Source: Tubulanus polymorphus (lineage: Eukaryota > Nemertea > Palaeonemertea > Tubulaniformes > Tubulanidae). From it: DNA of 64,000 nt. The notes beneath the pieces were generated by a model that ran no database searches, had not been told where the DNA came from, and was given only the letters and a program-made list of their open reading frames with translations. Shown here in pieces: positions 55,401 through 63,713 of this stretch (position 1 is its first letter; the number at the start of each line of letters is the position of its first letter). A program made the translations under genes and the position numbers. The DNA lies in NCBI RefSeq assembly GCF_964204645.1, contig NC_134034.1:923501-987500 (forward strand), read 5' to 3'.

Positions 55401-58400
55401 ATCCTTCCAACCTATATATACATGTATTAATACACTAATATTGTTTGAACAAGTGGTGCGGCGTAGGTAACCTTCTTTATAATACCTTTACCCTGCTATG
55501 CAGTGCATTATGCAATTATCCTGATTGTGCCTGCCCCTCGAAACGGTGTATTTGTATCATAATCATTTAGTTAAAATCTCCGTTGAAAGATGGCAGCACT
55601 GTATGGTAAAATATAGTTCATTCTCGGTTGGAGCCGTCCTACCGCAGTTGAAAATAGACGTAACTCGTAACGAATCCAAAAACCAATTTAATAACGAAAC
55701 GTTCGTCGAGTTGAAAAAAGAATCGGTGTTTGCCAACAAGCGGCGACGATCGGACATTTTGATGGATAATTCCTCGAGATTTTCGCGTTTTAAAACATCT
55801 CGTTATCGCACGAAATTTGAAAACGATAGATAAATAAATCGCGACGTCGAGAGATGAAAGCATTTCGACGCAAAAATTTAAAAGCGCGAAAAACGTGATT
55901 TCAATATCGTCGGTTTATCTGATGAATTACGTGACGTTGACAAACGACTTTGTCGTCGTCGTCGTCGTCGATGTCCGTCCGTCTGTCTGTGAAATTGATG
56001 ATTATTTGAATCACGATTCGCGAATCAAGAGCAATGCGTTTATGAATATTTCATATTCGCGTCGATTCTCTCTCTCGATTCTCGTTTAAATGTAAATTGA
56101 ACGATTTCGACCGGAAAAACTGCCGATAATTAGCTGCGCCAAGTCGCACGGGTTTCGAGTTCTTTAAATAGGCAATTCGTGATGATGTCATAGGGGGATT
56201 TGTCTTTAAGGCGACGATCAATGAGCGAGGAAAGAGACAGCATAGAAATAGAGGTAATTGATGATATCATAGGGGGATTCATGGAGGCAGACATCTTCTT
56301 TTCTATCACCAGGTAATTTGATGATGTCATAGAGATATCTTATCTGGAAATGTCTAAATATCAAATAGCCGGTTATTTAATGATGTCATAAGGGGATTTA
56401 TGGAGGCAGTCACCCTTTCTAGAAGTGTCTACATCAGCAGGTAATTTGATGTCGTCATAGGGGGATTTATGGAGGCAAACATCTTTTCTAGCAGGTCTAT
56501 ACAACTAATCACAAGTAGGTAATTTGATGATGTCATAGGGGGGATGTAATAATGGTAAATGCTTGATTTTACAGCCTCAGCTCTATCAAACAGGCAGGGT
56601 TAGTTGTTATATAGCCAAGGCCTAGATTTAAGATCGGTCTAAGCTCATATTTACTCTAACACCAATTTGGTAACTTATTCAAACCTGCCTTAAGGTTTTA
56701 GACCATTTTTGGATCCAAGTCAAGACTGCGCAACAGTTTTCGTAGAAGTTGAGAGATCATGAAGAGTCCTTCAATCATCGCCCGAACGCTCACTAGCGAC
56801 ACCTGGTGGATCCTCGCTTGCCGCAGTAGCGTCGGTGGTTCTCTATTACAGATTATTGACGTCGACGATGATATGAATATTTCATCGCGAGATTCGAATC
56901 GATTTACGTGAAAACAATATCATCAGAGCAGCAGCAGCAGCAACGCCGGCACCGGACGGATATCGGCGATAATCCGATAGCCAGACTCCTACAATACACC
57001 GCACCACAATCAATACATTCTCATTCTCACCGGACGCCGCAACCACATCTTAACGAACCATACTCAACATTAAGTCATTTAGACAATTGTTTGATTGGTT
57101 TGTATTGATTGTAATTTAGCGTACGGTAGGGGGTGAAGGGGGAGGAGAGGGAGGAGGGGGAAGGGGTGAATGTAAGGACAGGTCAGTGTGATGTTAAAGT
57201 AGGATCAATCAATATCAAACTGACAATAACAATCACTAGTTCAATCAGCAGTCTCTACCCCCTCCCCCATCCCCCTCTCCCCCATCCCCCCTCTCCTCCC
57301 TCTCCCCCTGTGCAGGTATCATCGTTATATATGTGCATGTTTAATTGACCGGTAGCAGGTTCACACCATCGGTCAATATCTGACCACTGTGGTCAATATC
57401 TGACCGCTGTCACTGTACCGACCACAATGACTATATACTGATGCTGAACTGACCGCTGTCGGTCTCACTGACCATTGCAGGGTCATACTGACCACAGCAC
57501 TGGTCATACTGACCACAGTATTGGTTATACTGACCAGAGCACTGGTCATACTGACCACAGCACTGGTCATACTGACCACAGTATTGGTTATACTGACCAG
57601 AGCACTAGTCATACTGATGCTGAACTGTCCAATAGAGTCACACTGTACTGACCAAGTGGCCACACTGACCGCTGCACTGACCACTTAGCGGAGCAGTTGG
57701 CCACACAAAGTTCTGAAGTGACTATATTGACCATATTGACCACTGAACTGACCTTTGCAGGGACATGACCATAGTACTGACCACTGCATCGGCCAGACAG
57801 ACTGATACAGGGCACCTCTAAGACCTCAACCAGTGTAAGTCGTGGACTGACTCTCAGGGACCTCTGAGACCTCAACCAGTAAGTCGTGGACTGACCCTCA
57901 GGGACCTCTGAGATCTCAACCAGTAAGTCGTGGACTGACCCTCAGGGACCTCTGAGACCTCAACCAGTAAGTCGTGGACTGACCCTCAGGGACTGTGGAG
58001 TGAACTTACTTGCTATGAATGCTTTTCTGCGGGTCATCAGAGTAACCCATACGTCTGTGTATATTACCATTAGTGCCTGATATAGACAGACCAGCAGTCT
58101 GAGCAGGTGTTGTCTTCTCCTGAAACATACAAACAAAGTTCTAGTCAAAAAGTGTCCTTAAACCCAGAAGACAAGTCTTAAGTTGTTCAATTAAAAGACT
58201 TCAGATTTAAGTCTTAAGTTAGATTGGCTATAGATCCAACATGAGCATAGGCTGGTCTTGAATCTAAGCTACAACTGTACAACTGGTGGCCGTGGCTTTG
58301 TTTTTGTTGGAAGTGAAGAGTTAAAGTAATTGTAAAACAGTTCAAGTCGACTGTTATCAATAAATAATGAGCTTCAAACAGTTTGAGATGTGATCAGAGA

Positions 58401-60737
58401 TTTTATCCGATAAAGATCAACGTCTCTCGTTATCAGTAAATCATTTCAAACGGCAGCAGCTCGTCACATTTCACTTTATTGCTACCGGAAGAATGATTAC
58501 TGTTCTAGTCTGGTCTCTTCCCCCTCTGTTCCCCCTCTCTTTCCCTTCTCTGCCCTCCCCCTCTCCCACTCACTCTCTCCCCCTTCTCTACGACTCCGCT
58601 CTCTCTCTCCCTACTCCCTTCTCTCCCATTCCTTTCTCTCCCTTCTCCCTCTCTCTACTTCTCTCCCACTACCTCTCTCTACCTCTCTCTCTCACTCTCT
58701 CATTTCTCCCCCACTCTGCTCTTTCTCTCACTCCCTCTCTCCCATCTAACAGATCCATAGTTCATTTATACCGAGCTCATAACTTTACTTCGATAACGAA
58801 CATACAATGTTCACAATTCTCATAGAAGTTTTTTCTTGAATTGTCTAGAATACTTGAATTAACGGAGTAAGGTTTCCCGGGACGGATGATGAAGTCGTCT
58901 GCCGTTGCCATTTCCCGGGACGGATGGTGAAGTCGTCTGCCGATGCCGTAGTAATGATTGTTGTCTGTTTGAATGATTTAAGTGTCTCGTGTGAAGCACC
59001 GTTTGTTAGTTTGACATTTATTCATCTAAACGTCAACGTTAATTCAATTTAGTCGCTTTTACCGACGTTCGGTACATCTTGAAATAACTGAGAAATAGGA
59101 AAGGTTGAGAGGAAGAGGGAGAAAAGGGGAAGGATAGAGAGGGAGGAGAGAAAGAAAGAGGGAGAGACAGGAGAGAGGATAGAGAGAGGAGAGAGGTGAG
59201 AGAAGAGAGGGAGGAGGGAGGGGAGGGAGGAGGGAGGGATGAGGGAGAGAGGAGAGAGGAGGGAGGGAGGAGAGAGGAGAGGAAAGAGGGAGGAGAGGAG
59301 AGGAGGGAGGAGGAAGGAGGAGGGAGGAGAGGAGGGAGAAAGAAGGGAGGAGGGAGGGAGGAGAGAGGAAAGAGGGAGGAGAGAGAGGAAAGAGGAGGGA
59401 GGAGAGAGGAGAGGAAGGAGAGGAGGGAGGAGGGAGGAGAGAGGAGAGGAGGGAGGAGAGAGAGGAAAGAGAAGGGAGGAGAGGAGGGAGGAGAGAGAAG
59501 AAAGAAGGGAAAGAGAGATGAGACTAGAGAGAGGAGGGTGGATGAAAAGGGAGGATATGAAGGGAGAGGGTGAGTGGACAGAAGATAAGTGAGGACAGAA
59601 GGGTCATACTAGAGAGAGGAGAGGAGAGATGAGAGAGTACAGAGAGGCCAGCTCAGCTCAAGTCGATACGCACTTAATTAGTAAACACAAGTCTCAGCGG
59701 TTGAGTTTCTATAGACATCAAATTATATCCCTCTCGTCAAACGCTTCTAACAGTCACCATATCTAATTGACTGTCTGTGTAAACTTCAACTGCTGCTGTT
59801 GCTGCTGTTGCTGCCGCTGCTGCTGCTGATACTACGTCCCTTTAAGAACCTCTTATCAGCAGCAAACAGTTTGTAATAGATACAAATTCATCATTAAACC
59901 ATGAATTATATGAACGAACACTTTCATATCGAGGAATTTTGTAAGTATAGAAAAGTTCCGCGTTCTAGATCCAGTATTAACAGTACTTTCAAAAGAATTT
60001 CATTTTTCTTTGCATTGCGGCAAATTGGACAGTCATCTGTCTGCCCACGAAAATCAAAACTTTATGTCACAATTCTTGTAGCAAATTGATGTAGTCGAAA
60101 TCTTGAATAAACTACACTAGCTGAAGGAATACAGTATTCCTGAAGATGATTATTAGGATATAGTCGAAACGTTGAATAAACTACACTAGCTCAAGGAATA
60201 CAGTATTCCTGAAGATGACTATTAGGATATAGTCGAAACGTTGAATAAACTACACTAGCTCAAGGAATACAGTATTCCTGAAGATGATTATTAGGATATA
60301 GTCGAAACGTTGAATAAACTACACTAGCTCAAGGAATACAGTATTCCTGAAGATGATTATTAGGATATAGTCGAAACGTTGAATAAACTACACTAGCTCA
60401 AGGAATACAGTATTCCTGAAGATGATTATTAGGATATAGTCGAAACGTTGAATAAACTACACTAGCTCAAGGAATACAGTATTCCTGAAGATGACTATTA
60501 GGATAAAGTCGAAACGTTGAATAAACTACACTAGCTCAAGTCCTGAAAATCATCCAGAGAGTGTTTTTCATCAATGCTTAACGTACCTTATTAATGCTTG
60601 AATTAGGACTGGCTTTAATGAGGTAGGTAGTGATGTTATGATCTCTGAGATACGGATGTCTGTCGGCTCCGTTTCCAATCTCATGGTCGTAATCGTCGCC
60701 CAGAAACCCTAACGTGTCCTCAGTGATGTGAACTTGA
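46336..60737 (-). CDS. Adenylyl cyclase, type 5/6-like (3' half, 14 exons)
   Basis: Fourteen minus-strand exons with consistent GT..AG borders and phases give about 645 C-terminal residues. In order they encode the end of the first catalytic domain (C1a), the C1b linker, the second six-helix membrane cluster with a glycosylated extracellular loop, the second catalytic domain (C2) and a short C-terminus. C2 keeps the residues that bind ATP and stabilise the transition state: Lys in EKIKTIG, Asp in YDIWG, Asn and Arg in VNVASRM, Lys in [11 protein letters not shown]. The C1b end [20 protein letters not shown] is the strongest mark of the AC5/6 group. The enzyme makes cyclic AMP from ATP at the plasma membrane under Gs/Gi control. 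The N-terminus, first membrane cluster and most of C1a are missing and must lie upstream of 60.7 kb, probably beyond the window. Introns are loaded with satellites. Confidence 0.93.
46540..47115 (+). repeat. 75-bp repeat array 2 in the last AC intron
   Basis: About seven degenerate copies of the 75-bp family in the opposite orientation to the 35.3 kb array: GTGGCAAGTGAGGATCCACC, AGGTGTCGCTATTGTGCAGT, AGGACATCAACCACTGCGGC, AATAGAGGATTCC. Units with an extra TTCATTCC vary in length. Confidence 0.9.
47224..47348 (-). CDS. Adenylyl cyclase exon (C2 catalytic core)
   Basis: Encodes [20 protein letters not shown] followed by [21 protein letters not shown], the most conserved part of C2, with the Asp, Asn and Arg that contact adenine and the transition state. 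Starts phase 1, ends phase 0. Confidence 0.96.
47530..47822 (+). repeat. Pyrimidine-rich tract in AC intron
   Basis: About 290 bp of C/T text (CTCTCCCCTCATC units). In the minus-strand transcript it is purine-rich and starts almost directly after the GTAAGA donor at 47828. Confidence 0.9.
47829..48030 (-). CDS. Adenylyl cyclase exon (C2, Lys of substrate site)
   Basis: Begins phase 0 after ATCATCAG; encodes [20 protein letters not shown] with the ATP-binding lysine, a variable Asn-rich insert, then [20 protein letters not shown] and ends ATAG|GTAAG in phase 1. Confidence 0.95.
48075..48450 (+). repeat. 79-bp dispersed repeat array 2 (AC intron)
   Basis: Five copies of the TTTGATGATGTCATAGGGGG unit, the last two diverged and shortened (GTGATGTCAAAGGGGGATTA). 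It occupies nearly the whole intron between two C2 exons. Confidence 0.9.
48454..48600 (-). CDS. Adenylyl cyclase exon (C2 start)
   Basis: Encodes [20 protein letters not shown] and [15 protein letters not shown], the first strand and helix of C2. In C2 the metal-binding aspartates of C1 are naturally absent. Phase 0 at both ends. Confidence 0.95.
48601..49123. repeat. AC intron with short repeats
   Basis: Three copies of a 50-55 bp unit (GATGGGCACGCCACCTGGTG, GAAGAATAGCTGGTGATACA, GGATCCTACT) at about 48995-49115 and a CACTGCAGTGCGGTGTATAA motif at 48711 related to the degenerate repeats at 55.0-55.5 kb. Confidence 0.65.
49124..49243 (-). CDS. Adenylyl cyclase exon (signalling helix to C2)
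   Basis: 40 codons, phase 0 to 0, encoding [20 protein letters not shown] and [20 protein letters not shown], the conserved helix that couples membrane and catalytic domains. Acceptor is TGTTGCTAG. Confidence 0.95.
49327..49468 (-). CDS. Adenylyl cyclase exon (last membrane helix of M2)
   Basis: Encodes [20 protein letters not shown] and [14 protein letters not shown]. The hydrophobic stretch is the twelfth membrane helix; [10 protein letters not shown]-type text leads to the signalling helix. Starts phase 2, ends phase 0, short 83-bp intron downstream. Confidence 0.94.
49615..49672 (+). repeat. G-rich tract with G-quadruplex potential
   Basis: GGGGAGGGTGTGGGGAGAGA GGGTGTGGGGAGAGGGTGTG-type text, at least eight runs of three or more G on the + strand, just downstream of an AC exon donor (minus transcript), hence in the template strand. 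Confidence 0.8.
49693..49868 (-). CDS. Adenylyl cyclase exon (membrane helices of M2)
   Basis: Two hydrophobic segments, [17 protein letters not shown] and [20 protein letters not shown], then an extracellular or intracellular connector [12 protein letters not shown]. Phase 0 start, phase 2 end at CA|GTAAGT. Confidence 0.92.
49869..50202. other. AC intron
   Basis: No repeat array and no other gene; a + strand frame here lacks support. Confidence 0.6.
50203..50361 (-). CDS. Adenylyl cyclase exon (M2 extracellular loop)
   Basis: 53 codons, phase 0 to 0. Hydrophilic loop with N-glycosylation sequons (NRT, NIS, NIS overlap region) and cysteines, matching the glycosylated loop between helices 9 and 10 or 11 and 12 of metazoan cyclases. 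Confidence 0.85.
50410..50735 (+). repeat. 44-bp satellite family, array 3 (AC intron)
   Basis: Left part is an inverted fragment (CAGTTCCACAGTTAACTCTG), followed by about five copies of CTGTGGAACTGGATCCTGAG TTCAGAGTTAGCTCTAACTC-type units. Both MITE-like inverted ends and the satellite occur side by side here. Confidence 0.85.
50818..50934 (-). CDS. Adenylyl cyclase exon (membrane helix of M2)
   Basis: 39 codons, phase 0 to 0: a basic stretch ([20 protein letters not shown]) then [19 protein letters not shown], one membrane helix. Confidence 0.92.
50935..51350. other. AC intron, AT-rich with (TTA)n
   Basis: Contains a (TTATTA)n microsatellite at about 51168-51190 and no other recognised feature. 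Confidence 0.6.
51356..51823 (+). repeat. 24-bp tandem repeat, GTGCCAGCCAGTGTACTCGCTAGT
   Basis: About 19-20 almost identical 24-bp units; the first has ACT for GCT and one internal unit has GTGAAC. Since 24 is a multiple of 3 and the unit lacks stops in several frames, long frames open on both strands, but none has coding support. It sits in an AC intron. Confidence 0.97.
52184..52268 (-). CDS. Adenylyl cyclase exon (membrane helix of M2)
   Basis: 85 bp, phase 2 start and phase 0 end at AAG|GTGAGT. Encodes [28 protein letters not shown], a membrane helix followed by a short charged segment. Confidence 0.9.
52312..53760 (+). repeat. 57-bp satellite, CCTAGGGATAACTTTGATACC
   Basis: About 25 copies of a 57-bp unit (ATAAAACCAGGTCCAGGTTA, AGGATTTACCCCTAGGGATA, ACTTTGATACCCAGTCT), with blocks of copies repeated in the same order (for example 52.62-52.86 and 53.10-53.34 kb), indicating higher-order duplication. 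The unit equals the right terminus of the MITE-like element at 15017-15182. In an AC intron. Confidence 0.96.
53773..53870 (-). CDS. Adenylyl cyclase exon (first membrane helix of M2)
   Basis: Encodes [32 protein letters not shown]; phase 0 start, phase 2 end at CA|GTAAGT. It directly follows the LERK end of the C1b exon, as in other cyclases. Confidence 0.92.
53890..54795. repeat. AC intron with about 105-bp repeats
   Basis: Three copies at about 53890-54115 of AAACATCAGAGAATATCAGA ... ATTCTTGGAGTCACCCACTA; related TTCTTGGAGCCACCCACTAG text recurs near 54150, 54535, 54590 and at 60.85-61.03 kb. One 75-bp-family copy lies near 54235. No gene is supported. Confidence 0.65.
54796..54949 (-). 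CDS. Adenylyl cyclase exon (C1b end, AC5/6 signature)
   Basis: Encodes [20 protein letters not shown] and [22 protein letters not shown]. This block is diagnostic of the AC5/6 group. Starts phase 2, ends phase 0 at AAG|GTAATT. Confidence 0.95.
55000..55560. repeat. Degenerate repeats, CTGTGGTGCGGTGTATAATCC
   Basis: Roughly eight to ten diverged copies of a 55-70 bp unit with CCCTGTGGTGCGGTGTATAATC and CCACTC...AAATA text. In the large AC intron. Confidence 0.7.
55561..56160. other. CpG-rich island inside AC intron
   Basis: CpG-richer than its surroundings, with a GTCGTCGTCGTCGTCGTCG run at about 55950-55970 and open frames on both strands up to about 100 codons. There is no recognisable domain. 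It could be an internal promoter or alternative first exon of the cyclase, but I see no exon that joins in frame. Confidence 0.3.
56170..56560 (+). repeat. 79-bp dispersed repeat array 3 (AC intron)
   Basis: About five diverged copies of the TGATGATGTCATAGGGGGAT unit with variable spacing. Confidence 0.85.
56600..57130. other. AC intron
   Basis: Contains a degenerate AAGATCGGTCTAAGCTCAT-type MITE fragment (about 56590-56740), one 75-bp-family copy (about 56788-56830) and a short (CAG)n at 56925-56942. No gene is supported. Confidence 0.55.
57131..57315 (+). repeat. Paired purine and pyrimidine tracts
   Basis: A G/A tract (57131-57170) and, about 90 bp later, a C/T tract (57255-57310) are roughly complementary and could pair in the intron RNA. 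Confidence 0.7.
57360..57730 (+). repeat. Tandem TGACCACAG / ACTGGTCATAC repeats
   Basis: Many copies of a 20-21 bp unit (ACTGACCACAGCACTGGTCAT), with a near-perfect duplicated block (57500-57560 and 57560-57620). Confidence 0.85.
57830..57995 (+). repeat. 51-54 bp tandem repeat with donor-like AACCAGTAAGT
   Basis: Three to four copies of CTCAACCAGTAAGTCGTGGA CTGACCCTCAGGGACCTCTG AGAC. Ends about 15 bp short of the AC exon at 58010. The CAGTAAGT is donor-like only on the + strand, antisense to the cyclase. Confidence 0.85.
58010..58119 (-). CDS. Adenylyl cyclase exon (C1b linker)
   Basis: Encodes [36 protein letters not shown], a hydrophilic low-conservation linker between C1a and C1b end. 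Acceptor TGTTTCAG, donor AA|GTAAGT (phase 2); phases fit both neighbours. Confidence 0.85.
58500..58750 (+). repeat. Pyrimidine-rich tract (CTCTCC)n in AC intron
   Basis: About 250 bp of C/T text. A long A/G tract follows at 59.10-59.64 kb in the same intron. Confidence 0.9.
58860..58950 (+). repeat. Short direct duplication, TTTCCCGGGACGGATG
   Basis: GGTTTCCCGGGACGGATGAT GAAGTCGTCTGCCG and a second near-copy 47 bp later. Confidence 0.8.
59095..59645 (+). repeat. Purine-rich tract (GGAGAGA)n in AC intron
   Basis: About 550 bp of nearly pure A/G on the + strand (pyrimidine-rich in the cyclase transcript). Arg/Glu/Gly-rich open frames across it are artefacts. A (CTG)n stretch follows at 59793-59830. 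Confidence 0.93.
60080..60545 (+). repeat. 69-bp tandem repeat with palindrome and GAAAC core
   Basis: About six and a half copies of a 69-bp unit (ACTACACTAGCTCAAGGAAT, ACAGTATTCCTGAAGATGAT, TATTAGGATATAGTCGAAAC, GTTGAATAA). Each contains the perfect 15-base palindrome-like GGAATACAGTATTCC next to CTGAAGA..GATTAT..ATAGTC..GAAAC, a hammerhead-like arrangement. It lies just downstream of the AC exon at 60587-60737 in the transcript. Confidence 0.9.
60587..60737 (-). CDS. Adenylyl cyclase exon (C1a end)
   Basis: Encodes [20 protein letters not shown] then [18 protein letters not shown], the last strands of the first catalytic domain. Starts phase 2 and ends phase 0 at AAG|GTACGT. The codon it completes and the rest of C1a (with the two metal-binding aspartates) are upstream and not found in the window. 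Confidence 0.93.
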
Positions 60738-60739
60738 CT

Positions 60740-61285
60740 GAAAAATAACCAAATAACAACAATCAATCAGATTTCCGCAATAAGACGTTCTTAGCGGAAG
60801 TACGATAAACTCCACCCGGAGCCAACCATCGATATCTCAGAATATTTGGATTTGGATGTTTCGGATATTCTTGGAGCCGCCCAGTATAGAAGGGGATGAC
60901 ACCATTTCATAAATTAGATTTTTTTCACAGCCAACCACCAGAGAAATAGCAATATTCTACGTATATACTTGGAGCCACCCAATAGAGAAAATAATGGCTC
61001 AAAATGCAATGATTTTGAGACTTCCGGAGCCGCCCTTATCGGATACACGTGCGTAAACTATGTTCATTTCCTGCATAAAAATAGATCAATGATTTCGATA
61101 AAAAGGAAACTAATCCAGTTTTACTATTCACCCTCAGGGTGTCACTATTTCAATGACACAGTTTTTCTAGACCCTGAAGCAACAATGATTCATATTTCAA
61201 AGAGCAGATTTTTCTGAAGTTTTTGTAGAAGTGTGATTTATAAACGTGCTCCAATACTGACTTCAAGTCTTATTAGAAAAGAGCA
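60740..61285. other. Non-coding stretch, probably AC intron
   Basis: Contains two or three copies of the GATATTCTTGGAGCCGCCCA repeat shared with 53.9-54.6 kb. No upstream cyclase exon is recognisable. Confidence 0.55.
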
Positions 61286-61289
61286 TTTG

Positions 61290-61805
61290 TTCTAATCACT
61301 AGTAGACAATTTGATGATGTCATAGGGGGAATTATGGAGGCAGACATCTTTTATAGAAATGTCTATAGATCAAATCACTAGTAGACAATTTGATGATGTC
61401 ATAGGGGGATTTATGGAGGCAGACATCTTTTCTAGAAGTGTCTGTAGATCAAATCACTAATAGACAAATTGATGATGTCATAGGGGGATTTACAGAGGTA
61501 GACATTTTTTTGTGGAAGTTTCTATAAATAAAATCGCTAGTTGATGATGTCATAGGGGGATCTACGGAGGCAGACATCTTATCTATAGATAACTATATAT
61601 TAGATCACTAGTAGCCAACTTGATGATGTCATAGGGGGATTTATCGAGCCAGATATCTTTTCTGGAAGAATGTGCATAGATTAAATCGCTCGCATGCGGT
61701 TTGATGATGTCATAGGGTGATTGATGGAGGCAAACATCTTTTCTGGAAGTTTCTATAAATCAAATCGCTAGTTGATGATGTCATAGGGTAATTTATGGAA
61801 GCAAA
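61290..61805 (+). repeat. 79-bp dispersed repeat array 4
   Basis: Seven copies of the TTTGATGATGTCATAGGGGG unit; the outer ones are diverged (shorter spacing of about 60 bp near 61540 and 61770). Confidence 0.9.
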
Positions 61806-61884
61806 TTAGAATGTGCCCCGACACTGACTTCAGAATTCTAATTAAAAAAAGAACAAGTTCATTAAAGACTACGACATAATTTTC

Positions 61885-62139
61885 ATGCGCCAATTCGTTC
61901 GCGCTAATCAACGAGGCAACTTCCCCCCTGGACCCCCTCCCCAACCCCCCGAACCCCCCAACCTCCGCGACTACCGCGTTACTGCTAAACAAACCGCATT
62001 AAAACGCTTAGAAAACTGCTTGAAATTCGGCGACAATCAGCGACGACGTAACATCAATACGGAACGCATCATAAAGCAGACGACGTGTCATCTCCCGCGG
62101 CGACAATTTAGTTTATTAGCAAATTTCTTCATTTCGTAA
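61885..62139 (+). other. Unsupported open frame in CpG-rich sequence
   Basis: An 84-codon + strand frame starts MRQFVRANQRGNFPPGPPPQ and ends ANFFIS. Its CpG-rich composition and C-rich run (61924-61962, Pro-rich reading) are unusual here, but there is no domain, no clear splice context and no conserved neighbour. It may be a stray frame in a CpG-rich regulatory segment that continues to about 62.45 kb. Confidence 0.2.
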
Positions 62140-62570
62140 AATTGTTCGCGTTCGTGATCGGGAGTCGGAGGGGAATGCTTTTAGCGCGACTCGCCGTAAG
62201 AGCGAGCAAATAAATCTACATTTATCGGAACGCGCGTGTGTTCTTACCGATGTCTACACGACCCACGTCCCGCCATTGATTTATATATCCGACTTGTTTG
62301 GATTTTATCGGTCCCACGCGGGGCGCCCCCATCCCTTAAACGGAAATATACCCCTCTCTTCGCCGACGCGTGGAAAATATCCTGAAATTGAAATTAATCT
62401 TTCGGATGTTCACGGAGAAACGTCGTGAAGCTCCCGCTGGAGGCTGTATGCGTTATACAGGTAACGCTCCGACACCAGACTCCGACACATTCAGACATTA
62501 CGCAACTTTTTTGAAGTAATTTGAATTCCGATCCTCACTTTGAAAGAAGAGAAATCCAGAAAGAAAGTTT
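62140..62570. other. CpG-rich non-coding stretch
   Basis: GC/CpG-rich with GGGGCGCCCCCATCCC and ACGCGTGGAAAATATCC. A candidate regulatory or promoter region; no exon was recognised on either strand. Confidence 0.35.
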
Positions 62571-62571
62571 C

Positions 62572-62920
62572 AGGAGGATTTATGGAGGCAGACATCTTTT
62601 CTAGAAGTGTCTATAGATCAAATCACTAGTAGACAATTTGATGATGTCATAGGGGGATTTATGGAGGAAGACATCTTTTCTAGAAGTGTCTATAGATCTA
62701 ATCACTAGTAGACAATTTGATGATGTCATAGGGGGATTTATGGAGGAAGACATCTTTTCTAGAAGTGTCTATAGATCTAATCACTAGTAGACAATTTGAT
62801 GATGTCATAGGGGGATTTATGGAGGAAGACATCTTTTCTAGAAGTGTCTATAGATCTAATCACTAGTAGACAATTTGATGATGTCATAGGGGGATTTATG
62901 GAGGCAGACATCTTTGACGG
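62572..62920 (+). repeat. 79-bp dispersed repeat array 5
   Basis: Four full and one partial, nearly identical copies of the 79-bp unit (GGAGGAAGACATCTTTTCTA variant in the middle copies), the most homogeneous of the five arrays. The left edge starts mid-unit at AGGAGGATTTATGGAGGCAG. Confidence 0.93.
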
Positions 62921-63568
62921 ATATCACCTACTAGCGGACGGAGTTAGGATTTCCTCACACATGAACCTCACCACCTCGTTTATCATTTACGCGACAAACT
63001 CGCAAAAAAAACCGAGGATATCTCGAATTTCCCCGGTACCCGCGCGAATCCATTATCGTCGTGGTTACCGATTAATTCTAATCGACTAACGTCGTCTGCC
63101 GCTGATCAAACATCAATCAAATCAATTTGTTTCGAAAGTTGACAAGGATAGTGTTAGGGGGAGGGGGGGAGGGTTTGCCTTCCGTAGATGGAGTTTGACT
63201 TGACCTTAACATGAGCATTTTTTAACCAGGGCCAACGTTCACCTCAGTGCCATTGGGTCCGGGCCTGTTTGACATAGACAAGGCTTAATTATGAATCTAA
63301 TGAGTCCTAACAATTCCTGTAAGAGAATCGCCTCACTTTCCACGACAGGACGGCCACTTTCCACCTTATCAGCATTATCAGAATTCCGTGAGTTTCGCAG
63401 CAGTTTGAAAAATTGCCTTTTTAGGTTTTCCCCCGAATTTTCCATGTGATTACAGTAAAAGTGAATCAGAGAAATTTTTAGGTTCTAATTCATTCATTTT
63501 TCATTGAATCACGTATTGATAAAGAAACACGTGGTCAATGACGTATCATCTGAAATCCCCGAGTTTTA
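62921..63568. other. Non-coding stretch
   Basis: No supported gene. A G-rich run GGGGGAGGGGGGGAGGG lies at about 63158-63174. Confidence 0.55.
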
Positions 63569-63713
63569 CAGGGCCCAGTTGCATAGTCATGGCTTACACT
63601 TAAGACCAGTCTAAGACCAACTTCGTTTCATAGTCAATCTAACAACTTAAGACCAGTCTTAAGATTTGAAGACCAATTATGGACTTAAGTCACAACTGTG
63701 CAACTGGCCCCTG
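63569..63713. mobile_element. 145-bp MITE, GGCCCAGTTGCATAGT family
   Basis: Starts CAGGGCCCAGTTGCATAGTC and ends CACAACTGTGCAACTGGCCC CTG; the outer 35 bp or so are inverted copies with mismatches. The interior CTTAAGACCAGTCTAAGAC repeats explain the arrays at 12.3-12.6 and 45.84-46.05 kb. There is no coding capacity. Confidence 0.8.

Noticed and set aside
55525-55833. Plus-strand 102-codon frame in the cyclase intron
   Set aside because: No domain, no splice partner and antisense to the cyclase; kept only as part of a CpG-rich island note.
59196-59592. Arg/Glu/Gly-rich plus-strand frames
   Set aside because: Translations of the purine tract inside an adenylyl cyclase intron.
62844-63089. 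Plus-strand frame running out of the 79-bp array
   Set aside because: Its first third is the repeat unit itself and the rest has no splice or domain support.
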